Positions 44,152 to 54,586 of a DNA stretch of 64,000 bases are shown here, piece after piece. Under the pieces are notes generated by a model. The model saw only the letters and a list, made by a program, of their open reading frames with translations, made no database searches and was not told the origin of the DNA. The stretch spans positions 62,055,900 to 62,119,899 of the forward strand of contig JASWHV010000002.1 of assembly GCA_030760725.1 (NCBI GenBank), written 5' to 3'. Source of the stretch: Neostapfia colusana (taxonomy: Eukaryota; Streptophyta; Magnoliopsida; Poales; Poaceae). Each line of letters begins with the position of its first letter. Within the stretch, counting starts at the first letter, position 1. A program made the position numbers and the translations under genes.

Positions 44152-47100
44152 TGTAAGGGCCTCAGTTTTTGACACATATTTGAAGTGTTCATCACCACAC
44201 CACACACCTCATTTGAGGAAAGTTGATGAACACAAATGAAGAGCAAGTAACCACCATCAACATGCTCATTCGAGAACAAACTCACATATTGCAAAAGTGG
44301 TATTTCCCACATGTGATATAGGTGGGCTGGACATATGAAAACTCCTACACATTGCTAAGAATGTCCATGCAAAGTTTCACCCAAATTCAAAACCTTTTTG
44401 AGGTCATTTTGGGTATAGCTAGAAAGAGGGCAGTTTGAAACCATATTCAAATTCAAACTGTTTTTATCCCATGAATTTAAAAGTGGGAGGCATATTCTTA
44501 CTCATCACATTTTTGTGAGCACACACACCAAGTTTCACTCCATTTGGAGTTGATCTTGACATGAGCTAAGTGGGACAAATTCAAACTTTATTTGAATTCA
44601 AAACTGAACTTGTGCTGAAATTCACTCAAACCAAACGCAATTTGAATTCTACTCAATTCAAATGGCTGATGGGTGAATAATTTGAATTACCAGGGGTAGT
44701 ATGGGGTTCACTGTTTACAACAGTGATTAGGACCCACTTGTCAGCCTCTACTTCAAATCAAACCGACTGAGACTTTCTCACTCGGTTAACCGCGCCGCCG
44801 CTGCGATCGCCACCGAGGGAAGCCGCCGCGCCAGCAGCTGCTTGGCCACGCGCGGGCATGAGGTGGTGCAGAGCCTTCTTAAGGCACCTTTCCCCCTCCC
44901 CGGCCGAAGCATCGCCCGTTTCTTCCCCCGCAAGAACTCAGCGCCGGGCGAAACTTTCCGCAGCTTGGAATCGATCGGAGAGCGCCGATCACAGCTTCCT
45001 CCGTCCCCTCCATAGCCACGGAAAGGTACTAGAGACCTTCCTCCATCTTCTCCGCTGCTAGAATTCAGCTGAAACCGATTGATATCGGCTGTGCCGAAAG
45101 ATCAATTCGGTGACTTAGAACCGCCGCACCTCGGGCTCCCGTGGACAGCCCAACCAGGGCATTGTCATGCCTTAGCCAAGGCACCCTTGGATGCGCTGGC
45201 GACCGGTGCTGCTCACCCCCGAGCCACAGCTCGAGTGGTTGCTCACCGGCGGCGAATTTCCAGTTTTCCCCTTTCTGTGTGCAGAACGACCTTTGGGTGC
45301 GATTCCGTTGAATTCGTGCCCTAGAAAGGACTTGAGGGCCGCAATCCGCTCTCACACAAACTAGACACGGTAACGCACAAGTTGCCTTCACAACCCTTGG
45401 CCGGAGAACCTCTGTACCCGGCGTATTTCGAGGTTTACCAACGGCGGAACAAACGGGAGGCATCGGGCGCACGGTGAGGACCTACTTCAGGCCTTCCCCG
45501 AGCTGCCTCAAGCTCATGACGACCTTCCCTGAGGTCCGCTGATGCTTCCCGACCGGTTCCTCGAGTAGTTGGGGTGCTAGGGGAGTCAGCCGACACGACC
45601 GAAGTTGTTCCGAGGCGGCGGCTCGTCGCCGACCATGTACCGGCCGTTGTCATGAAGAGCTGACCCCAGAAACATGTTCCCCGAGTGAAAGTAGGCAGGG
45701 GCGGCCAAAATCGTGAGGTTTGGAGCTGTACAGAAGACGGCGGCGAGCTCTCCGGCGAGGTCCCTCGGCAGCAGAGCGAGGGCGTCGCGAGGTTGAAGAA
45801 GGGGGTGAACCCCAGCTGTCAGCGGCCGATATTTTAAATCGGGATCGGAGTGTGGCCGGGATCGGGTGTGCTGGCGCGCAAAATCCTTGTGGGCCGCGGT
45901 GTGCTGTCGCCTCGGCGTGCGACGCGTGTCCCCGGGGCCCACTCGCGAGTTTAAACTTTTCCCTGATTTTCAGATTTCCTTCAAACTTCAAATCCTCATA
46001 ACTTTGGCTAGAAAGCTCCAAATCAAGTGAACCAAATTTTGTTGGATTCAGCTCTCAGAGCACTTTCCAAATCAAGTTTCACTTCATAAAAATCCTTAAT
46101 TCTCCAGAATTAATTCCTCAAAGTTTAAACTGTTTGGAATTTTAACTGGAGAATCCTGTGGAGGAAAATCCTGAAATTTTGCTGGAATGTTCACCAAAAT
46201 ATCCCTGAACTACCATAAAAATTCAGATCCATTTGAGCTCATTTGGTCCACCTAATGGTGTGATTAGTGGAACTGTTCCAAAGAAAATAGAAAATGTTCA
46301 GAAACATTTTCAGAATTTTCTCTGAAATTGTTTAGCTCATATCTTTAGCTAGGAACCTTCAAATTAAGTGAGACCAACTCCATTAGAATCCTCTGAAAAT
46401 CTAGTTTTCAGAAAGTCATAGTTTGTTTCATGAAAATCCTTAGAACAACCTAAGAGCTTTCAATTAAGGTCAAGGACATAATTAATTGTGGAGGGCTCAA
46501 ATGAGCTTTACTGCAACTAAGACTTGACCAAGTTTCTGTTTAGGTTGTAACCAAACCACAGTAAAAGTTTCACAGTCATAGAGTCTGTCTAGTGGGACTT
46601 ATAGACTTTACAAGATTAGAAGTAAATACAACTGCATTGAAATTAATACATGTATTGCTTCTATCATGTAGTCGCTAAGGTCGAGGAGGAACCCGAAGGC
46701 CTAGACTTCGTTACTCCGGAGGAACAGCTAGCCTACGACCACGAGCAGCAAGGCAAGCTACGGTTTGCATTAACCTTCTTACAAATGTTTATTGTTTTGA
46801 GCACATCTTTGAATACTGTTGTGATTCTTTGCATTAGAGTCTTGATTGTAAACCCAACTGCATAGCCAAGAAAACCATGGGTTGGGTTTAGGATTGCAAA
46901 ACCCCGTTAGCTACTGCAATTCTAAGATAGAGTAGGATTCGGTACAAGTCGAGTAGTTGGAACTACTCGCGAGCATAGGCTAGAGGCACTCGACTCGGGT
47001 AGTGATAGCACATGAAACACATGGCAAGAAAATGAGACCAAGCGGAGGGTAAGGGCAACAGGACTTTGGGGCCTGTGTGCTGTAGCTCCGCTTGTGTCGA

Positions 47101-48107
47101 TTGAGGACCGAGCCGTGTGCGGGCCTGTTGAACAAGCTTGAACAGTACCGAAGACCTACCGGCTATATGGGAACCGGGAAACTGATTTAACTCGGGTAGC
47201 TGGGTGTTGAGGCATAGCTGGTCGTTCAGAGGGTAGGTTGAGAGCTCAAGGTGTAAATTGGCTGGCGGCACTGAGATGCGCGCGCAGAGACCTCTTGCTC
47301 GGGACGATTGGACCGGTTCAACATTTGGCTAACGGGTGAAAGGTAGTCGCGTACGGCGTCCGTGATGGTTGTTGTAGGCAACATCGAGTACGGGCGTACA
47401 TGACGGGTTATTCGGGTAACCCTGCAGGTGTAAATCGATTATAATCGCCGTCCCTCATGGTCAGTGAGTACCACTTGTTCACTGTACCGTGACGTAGAGA
47501 GAACAGGCTAGTTACATGTTAAAATGCTGCTGATTGAAAGATGGACTTTGCTTGTTAATGGTTTGTTGTAGTTTAGAGCTAATTAAAGCTCCTTTCAACT
47601 TTGGGCAAAGTACATGAGAGAAATGCGTTTCTTGTTTGATTGCGGCTCTCTCATGTGCCTTAGCGTAAGGTTCTCCACATCCGGCTGCTAAAACTTGAAA
47701 GTAAGGTTCCAATAATTAGGTGAGTCCTTTGCAAATGATTTTTACCTCATGTACCTATCACCCCTCATGTAGAAGTTCCATGTTTAGGTGAGACGGGTCA
47801 TACTTGCTGAGCCTTCGTGCTCACTGCTTGTGTTTGAAGCTTTTGCAGGGTTCTATGAGGAAGGGACTCCCGAAGAGGAGATGGAACCCCAGGATGGGAA
47901 CCCCGTCGAGTGGGAGTCGTGCACGCCGCAGAGTTAGTGTGCGTGTGTGCTAGCAAGGACACGTTCAAGGGCTGAACGTGCACTTGACGCTTAGTCTACG
48001 CCCGTGAGTGTAGACTGAACTTATTTTGATGTAAACATGTTCATAACCAGTTTATGTAATAAAATTTTGCTTCCGCTTTGTACCTTTGACGTGTGTTATA
48101 CGGTGCT
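44152..48107 (+). repeat. C1 LTR, lacking its last bases (3956 bp)
   Basis: It starts TGTAAGGGCC after GCAAG (44147-44151, predicted target duplication) and is homologous to 48108-52145 throughout. It stops after GGTGCT, the first six bases of the terminal hairpin stem, where C2 begins. A GC-rich island spans about 44780-45950; AATAAA is at 48058-48063. The two C LTRs differ at clearly more sites than the B1 or D pairs, which argues that they belong to two insertions. Confidence 0.88.
44858..47937 (+). pseudogene. LTR-embedded three-exon frame, C1 copy, broken in exon 1
   Basis: Exon-like pieces match those of C2: exon 1 from ATG at 44858 to a donor AAAG|GTACTAG near 45026, exon 2 at 46672-46752 (after CATGTAG, before GCAAGC), exon 3 from 47849 (after TTTTGCAG) to TAG at 47935-47937. 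Exons 2 and 3 keep frame and phase (GFYEEGTPEEEMEPQDG ... VEWESCTPQS). Exon 1 has indels relative to C2 and reaches the donor in phase 0 instead of 1, so the copy is probably dead. Confidence 0.4.
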
Positions 48108-48844
48108 TGTAAGGGCCTCAGTTTTTGACACACATTTGCAGTGTTCATCACCACACCACACACCTCATTTGAGGAAGGATGATGAACACAAATGAAGAGC
48201 AAGTAACAATTATCAACATGCTCATTAGAGAACAAACTTACACATTGCAAAAGTGGTATTTTCCACATGTGATATAGATGGGCTGGACATATGAAAACTC
48301 CTACACTTTACTAAGGATGTCCATGCCAAATTTCACCCAAATTCAAAACCTTTTTGAGGTCATTTTGGGTATAGTTAGGAAGAGGGCAGTTTGAAACCAT
48401 ATTCAAATTCAAACTGTTTTTATCACATGAATTTAAAAGTGGGAGGCATATTCTTACTCAGCACATTTTTGTGAGCTCACACACCAATTTTCACTCCATT
48501 TGGAGTTGATCTTGACATGAGCTAAGTGGGAGAAATTCAAACTTTATTTGAATTTCAAACTGAACTTGTGCTGAAATTCATTCAAACCAAACCTCATTTG
48601 AACTTTGATAAATTCAAATGGCTCATGGGTGAATAATTTGAATTGCCAGGGGTACTATGGGGTTCACTGTTTACAACAGTGACTAGGAGTAAATTTCAGA
48701 GGTTAAAACTGGAAGTGGGACCCACATGTTAGCCACTGCTCAGATCAAACCGACTGAGACTTTTTCACTCGGGTCGCCGAGCCGCAGCGGTGATCACCAC
48801 CGAGGGCAGCCGCCGCGCCAGCAGCTGCTTGCCCACGCGCGGGC

Positions 48845-51800
48845 ATGAGGCGGTGCAGAGCCTTCTTAAGGCGCCTGCCCCTCCCGGGCCGAGGCACCGC
48901 CGTTCTTCCCCGCAAGAATTCAGCGCCGGCTGAAAATTTCCGCAGCTCGGAATCGATCGGAGAACGCCGATCACAGCACCCTCCGTCCACTCCAGAGCCC
49001 CAGCAAGGTACTAGAGACCTTCCTCCGTCCTCCCCGTTGCTAGAATTCGGTTGAAACCGATTGATATCGGCTGTGCCGAACGATCAAATTCGGGACTTGG
49101 AACCGCCGCACCTCGGGCTCCCGTGGACAGCCCAACCAGGGCGTTGTCACGCCCGAGCCAAGGCACCCTTGGACGCGCTGGTGACCGGTGCTGCTCATCC
49201 CCGAGCCACAGCTCGAGTGGTTGCTTACCGGCGGCGAATTTCCACTTTTCCCCTTTTTGTGTGCAGAACGACCTTCGGGTACGATTCTGTTTAATTCGTG
49301 CTCTAGAAAGGATTAGAGGGCCTCAAGCCGCTCTCACATGAGCTAGACACGGTAACGCACAAGTTGCCTTCACAACTCTGGGCCAGAGAACCTCTGTACC
49401 CGGCGTAATTTGAGGTCTACCAATGGCGGAATGAACGGGCGGCATCGGGCGCACGGTGAGGACCTATTTCGGGCCTTCCCCGAGCTGCCTCGAGCTCATG
49501 TCGACCTTCTCTGAGGTCCACTGATGCTCCCCGACCGGTTTCCTAAGTAGCTGAGGTGCTAGAGAAGTCAGCCGACATGGCCGAAGTCGTTCTGAGGTGG
49601 CGGCTCTTCGCCGACCATGCTCCGGCCATTGTCATGAGCAGCTGACCCTAGAATCCTGTTCCCCGAGTAAAAGTAGGCAGGGGCGGCCAGAATCGAGAAG
49701 TTTGGAGCTGTACAGAAGCCGGCGGCGAGCTCTCCGGCGAGGTCCCTCGCCGGTGGAGCGCGGGCGTCACGAGGTTGAAGGGGTGGACCCCAGCTGTCAG
49801 CAGGAGATATTTTGAATCGGGATCCGGCTGCGGCCGGGATCGGGTGTGCTGGCGCGCAAAATCATTGTGGGCCGCGGTGTTCTGTCGCCTCGGCGTGCGA
49901 CGCGTGTCCCCTGGGCCCACGCGCGAGTTTAAACTTTTTCCCGATTTTCAGATTTCGTTCAAACTTCAAATCCTCATAACATTGTCTAGAAAGCTCCAAA
50001 TTGAGTGAACCAAATTTTGCTGGATTCAGCTCTCCGAGTACTTTCCAGAAAATCAAGTTTCACTTCATGAAAACCCTAAATTTTCCATAATTAATTCCCC
50101 AAAATTTTAACTGTTAGGAATTTTAACTGGAGGATCATTTGGAGGAAAATCCTGAAATTTTGCTGGGATGTTCACCAAAATATCCCTGAACAACCGTAAA
50201 AATTTCAGATCCATTTGAGCTCATCTGATCCACCTAATGGTGTGATTAGTGAAACTGTTCCAGAGAAAATAGAAAATGTTCAGAAACATTTTCAGAATTT
50301 TCTCTGAAATTGTTTAGCTCATAACTTTAGCTAGGAACCTTCAAATTAAGTGAGACCAACTCCATTAGAGCCCTCAGAAAATCTAGTTTTCAGAAAGTCA
50401 TAGTTTGCTTCATGAAAATTCTTAGAACACCCTAAGAGTTCTAATTAAGGTCAAGGACATAATTAATTGTGGAGGGCTCAAATGAGCTTTGCTGCAACTA
50501 AAACTTGACCAAGTCTCTGTTTAGGTTGTAACCAAACCACAGTAAAAGTTTCACAGTCATTAGGTCTGTCTAGCAAGGGTTATAGATTTCACAACTTCAA
50601 GGTTAATACAAATGCATTTAAATTGATACATATATTGCTCTTATCATGTAGTCGCTAAGGTCGAGGAGGAACCCGAAGTCCTAGACTTCGTTACTCCGGA
50701 GGAACAGCTAGCCTACAACCAAGAGCAGCAAGGCAAGCTCCGGTTTGCATTAACCTTTTTACAAATTTTTATTGTTTTGAGCACATACTTGATTACTTTA
50801 TTCTTTGCATTAGAGTCTTTTTTGAAAACCCAATTGCATAGCCAAGAAAACCTTGGGTTGGTTTTAGGATTTCAAACCCCGTTAGCTACTGCATTGCTAG
50901 GATAGAGTAGGATTCGGTACAAGTCGAGTAGTTGGAACTACTCGCGAGAATAGGCTAGAGGCACATTGCTCGGGTAGAGATAGCACATGATATACATGGC
51001 AAGAAAGATGAGACCGAGCGGAGAGTAAGGGCAACAGGACTTTGGGGCCTGTGTGCTATAGCTCCGCTTGTGTCGATTGAGGACCGAGCCGTGTGCGGGC
51101 CTGTTGAACAAGCTAGAACAGTACCAAAGACCTACCGGCTATATGGGAACCGGGAAACTGATGTAACTCGGGTAGCTGGTTAGTGAGGCATTGCCCGTCG
51201 TTCAGAGGGTAGGTTGAGAGCTTGAGGTGTAAATCGGCTGGCGGCATGGAGATGCGCGTGCAGAGACCTCTTGCTCGGGACGATGGGACCGGTTCAGTAT
51301 TTGGCTAACGGGTGAAAGGTAGTCGTATACGGCGTCCGTGATGGTTGTTGTAGGCAACATCGAGTACGGGCATACGTGACGGGTTGTTCGGGTAACCCTG
51401 CAGGTGTAAATCGATTATAATCGCCGTCCCTCACGGTCAGTGAGTACCACTTGTTCACTGTACCGTGACGTAGTAAGAACAGGCTAGTCACATGTTAAAA
51501 TGTTGCTGATTGAAAGCTGGACATTGATTGTTAATGATATGCTGTAGCTTAGAGCTAACTAAAGTTCTTTTCCAACTTTGGGCAAAGTACATGAGAGAAA
51601 TGCGTTTCTTGTTTGATTGCGGCTCTCTCATGTGCCTTAGCGTAAGGTTCTCCACAACCTGCTGCTAAAACTTGAAAGTAAGGTTCTACTAATTAGGCGA
51701 GTCCTTGCAACTGAATTTTTTCCTCATGTAACCCATTACCCTCATGTAGAAGTTCCATGTTTAGGTGAGACGGGTCAGACTTGCTGAGCCTTCGTGCTCA

Positions 51801-51914
51801 CTGCTTGTGTTTGAAGCTTTTGCAGGGTTCTATGAGGAAGAGACTCCCGAAGAGGAGACGGAACCCCAGGAGGGGAACCCCGTCGAGTGGGAGTCGTGCA
51901 CGCCGCTGAGTTAG
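48845..51914 (+). CDS. LTR-embedded three-exon frame, C2 copy (predicted, about 110 residues)
   Basis: Not a recognised family. Exon 1 is 48845-49007: ATG, basic Arg/Pro/Ser-rich (MRRCRAFLRRLPLPGRG), ending CAAG|GTACTAG in phase 1. Exon 2 is 50652-50732: after ATCATGTAG, acidic (AKVEEEPEVLDFVTPEEQL), ending CAAG|GCAAGC, a GC-type donor, again in phase 1. Exon 3 is 51826-51914: after GAAGCTTTTGCAG, acidic (FYEEETPEEETEPQEG), ending VEWESCTPLS and TAG at 51912-51914. Poly(A) signal AATAAA follows at 52036. Phases agree at both junctions and no stop intervenes. B2 conserves exons 2 and 3 by amino acid; A and D conserve position, donor, phase and acidity. Splicing is inferred. Alternatives are an untranslated leader with GA-rich splicing enhancers, or an old captured host gene. 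Confidence 0.45.
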
Positions 51915-52080
51915 TGTGCGTGTGTGCTAGCAAGGACACGTTCGAGGGCTGAACGTGCACTTGATGCTTAGTCTACGCCCGCGAGTGTAGACTGAACTTA
52001 TTTTGCTGTAAACTTGTTCATAAACTTGTTTATGTAATAAAATTTTCTCTTCCGCTTTGTACCTTTGACGTGTGTTATCC

Positions 52081-52101
52081 GGTGCTGTGCAACGCAGCAC
52101 C
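52081..52101 (+). other. LTR-end hairpin, C2
   Basis: Stem GGTGCTG/CAGCACC with loop TGCAACG. Compared with B1 (GGTGCCG/CGGCACC) the changed base is compensated on the other arm. C1's copy is cut inside its first arm by C2. Confidence 0.6.
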
Positions 52102-52149
52102 CCTCAGCGTGATCCTGGCTCGACAGGACCAATGGGGTCGTGTCAGCGT

Positions 52150-52163
52150 TGGTATCAGAGCTC
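52150..52163 (+). promoter_or_regulatory. C2 primer-binding site (tRNA-iMet)
   Basis: TGGTATCAGAGCTC follows the LTR end by four bases and matches the initiator tRNA-Met complement. Confidence 0.9.
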
Positions 52164-52542
52164 GCTTGAGGTTTAACATAGTACAAAGGTCTTATTTTTC
52201 AAAAATCCAGTGAGGAACGAGTTAGTAGCCCGTATAAGGATGTTATTAGCATATAGAAAGTGGCATATTAACCTATTTGTTATGTCGGAAAATCGTGTAT
52301 CTCGGGACGTTTATGTTATGGGGGGTACAGGTAAGCGCTGTCCACTAGTGCGCACAAGCTGAAGGGTGGAGCCCCACGGGTGGCAGGTAACCCGAACCGC
52401 TTTGGTATCCTCTACGACTCTTCATGTCGTTTGGGGTATTCGAGCAACGTCTGTCCCCGGCGTGCGTAGTGCAACATGGGAGACCCCGTCACGTGGTCTG
52501 AAACGTGAACACGTAACTCAAGGCGTGTTTGGCTTGAGAACA
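52164..52542 (+). other. C2 leader, cut by D
   Basis: No gene. From about 52265 it is about 90 percent similar by eye to the B1 leader (25556-25270, reversed). GAACA (52538-52542) before D is its predicted target duplication. Confidence 0.65.
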
Positions 52543-52791
52543 TGTAACACCCCAAATTTTGATTCAAAACCCTAAACCATGTTCAGAGGGGAATTTAAAA
52601 ATTTTTGGACGTGTTGCATGTTTTGCAAAAATTCAAATTCAAACTGGAATTCAAATTAGACTCAAAACAGAAAAGAAATGGAAAAAGAAAAAGAGAAAAC
52701 GGGAAAAAACCGGCCAGTGGGCCGAAACCCGCCAGCCGGCCCAGTTTCCCCGCGCCAGCCCGCAGCCGCGCGCCCGCGCTATCCCTCACAG

Positions 52792-52810
52792 ACAGGTGGG
52801 ACCCACCTGT
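52792..52810. promoter_or_regulatory. TCP-type palindrome in the D 5' LTR
   Basis: ACAGGTGGGACCCACCTGT is a perfect 9+1+9 palindrome containing GGACCCAC, which fits the GGNCCCAC consensus of plant TCP factors. It lies about 140 bp before the TATA box and recurs at 62054-62072. Related motifs sit at the edge of the GC island in B1, B2, C1 and C2. Confidence 0.5.
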
Positions 52811-52950
52811 CATCCCTAACCCCGCGACCCCGGACTCTCTCCCGCGCGCGCGCGCGATCTTAACCGATCGGAATACCGCGTCCCTCAGCCCGAATTCCGG
52901 TCCCAGAAGAATCAAACTCGATCACAACTGACCCACCGCCCTTCCCCGGC

Positions 52951-52957
52951 TATAAAA
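52951..52957 (+). promoter_or_regulatory. TATA box of the D 5' LTR
   Basis: CTATAAAAACC in a GC-rich setting is the best promoter signal in this LTR; transcription would start near 52985. No ATG occurs between it and the candidate donor near 53226. The 3' LTR copy is at 62211-62217. Confidence 0.65.
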
Positions 52958-54514
52958 ACCCCAGCCCCGATCGGTTTTTCCCACGTGATCGCCGATTTTT
53001 ACTCCGGTGAGCACCGAGACTTCGCCGGTGAATTCTGGCCGATCTAAGCTCGGAAACTCTGATCTAACTCGCTGGTCTTGATCCACCGCCTCCGGGGAGC
53101 TTTGCAGGTGCAGAAAACTCGGAGAATTACGGTGTAAACACAGCGCCGACGAGCTTCGCCGTGGTTTTGCCTCGGACCTCGCCGCCGATCACTTTCCAGG
53201 ACCCCCGAGCTCGAGAAAACCCCCGAGGTGAGATCCCTGACCTCCCCTCTACCGATCTATGCCATAAGATCACAGTTCTAGGCAGAATTCTCGAGGATCC
53301 GAAACTTTCCGGCGAGATCGCCGCTTCCCGCCGCCGTGCGCCGCCGGCAGCGCCGCCCGTGCTCGATCAGAGCGACGTGGCCGCTTGTGCGCCGTTTATT
53401 TTAAATCGCACGGTAGACTTTAAAACCCCGCGTACCGGTTCGATGTTATAAGATCAGCCGTCGGTTTAAAATCGGACGGTCCACGTCAGCCCCGCGTTAT
53501 AAAGACTGGAAATCTTACGTGCTACCCCCTGGGGTTCTCGGGAAATAAGAGCTAGCCCCGGAAACTTCTGATCTAGCCCCTGGAACTCCAGAAAATCATG
53601 TAAATTCATTTAAAAATCAGTTTTAGCCCCTGGACTTAATAGAAATTAGGAAAAACACCTCTGATAAGTGTAGCTAGACCCCTGGAAATTATGAAAATAA
53701 TATTATAGACCCTGTAATGGGGTGAGTTCATTATTTTAGCCCTGTTTAGTATTTAATTTAGAAAATTGAATATGTAACTAGTGTTTAAAAATTAAAAAGT
53801 GGGACAAACATAATTGTCAAAATTAATAAAAGCTTTCTCAGTACTTAGAAAACTTTGGAGTGAGATAAAAATATATTTTGGGCTGAAATGAATCTGTTTC
53901 ATTTATTAATCACATTATTTAGTATAGGGACACATTTTTAAGTAAAGAATAGCTATAGAAAAATAGGGAAAATAATTATGAAATAGTTTACATCAGAGGC
54001 CAAGGTCAAAATATGTTATTCAATTATTTAGGACCAAAACCTATACTGTTTAGATGATGTGTATTACTAATTTCATAAAAAAATACACAATTATGCATAG
54101 GAATATAAATCTGAAAATATAGCAACTAGTAAATGATAAATGGAGTTTTTAAAATTCAAAGAGTTCAGTTTAGGGTTGATAGAAATTATGAAGGCACATA
54201 TGGAGAAGAAAAATACTTTTCTTACATACTTGGTAATTTAATATAAGGAATTTATTTAAAACTGAAACACACACATATGTATATATATATATATATATAT
54301 ATAGTATGTAAGTATAAATATGAACACCAAAGTAGGAATCATACACATATAAATAAAAGTGTGTGCAAGCCACAGATCAACACATAAAGTAACCACAACA
54401 CATATAATGGTGAATGAATTTCATAAATATGAATGTGTGGTTTGTATGAAGTAAGAAGTGTGAACTATGTCTTATGATTGTTGTTTTTCTTTTGCTATGT
54501 GTGATGGTATGAAG

Positions 54515-54586
54515 TAGAACCTGTTCAAGAGCAAGTTATTCCTTTCCAAGATCAGGACTACCCATTTCAAGAGCAGCAAGAAGGAG
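54515..54586 (+). other. Exon-like segment with GC donor, D 5' LTR
   Basis: It follows a T-rich tract and GTATGAAG and ends GGAG|GCAAGT. The 72 nt, entered and left in phase 1, read a Gln/Glu-rich stretch (EPVQEQVIPFQDQDYPFQ then EQQEG). It holds no ATG. The copy in the 3' LTR is at about 63778-63849. Confidence 0.5.

Larger units (their letters stand above)
48108..52145 (+). repeat. C2 5' LTR (4038 bp)
   Basis: It runs from TGTAAGGGCC to CGTGTCA, followed by GCGT and the primer site. The end is set by the same LTR-GCG-primer spacing as in B1. It holds a GC-rich island (about 48770-49925) with GTGGGACCCACATG at its edge (48716-48729), exon-like segments, AATAAA at 52036-52041 and the terminal hairpin at 52081-52101. 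Confidence 0.9.
48108..52542 (+). mobile_element. C2: 5' part of a Tekay-like element nested in C1's LTR
   Basis: It comprises a complete 5' LTR, tRNA-Met primer site and 397 bp of leader up to D. Target duplication GTGCT (48103-48107) is predicted from the C1 side. Coding regions and 3' LTR would lie past D, outside the window. The leader is close to B1's, linking C to the B group. Confidence 0.85.

Noticed and set aside
44152..52145. One element with a tandemly duplicated LTR
   Set aside because: The first LTR lacks its final bases, stops mid-hairpin, and differs from the second far more than young LTR pairs do. Nested insertion explains all three.
54278..54302. AT dinucleotide run as a functional site
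   Set aside because: Simple microsatellite whose length differs between the two D LTRs (shorter at 63541-63560).
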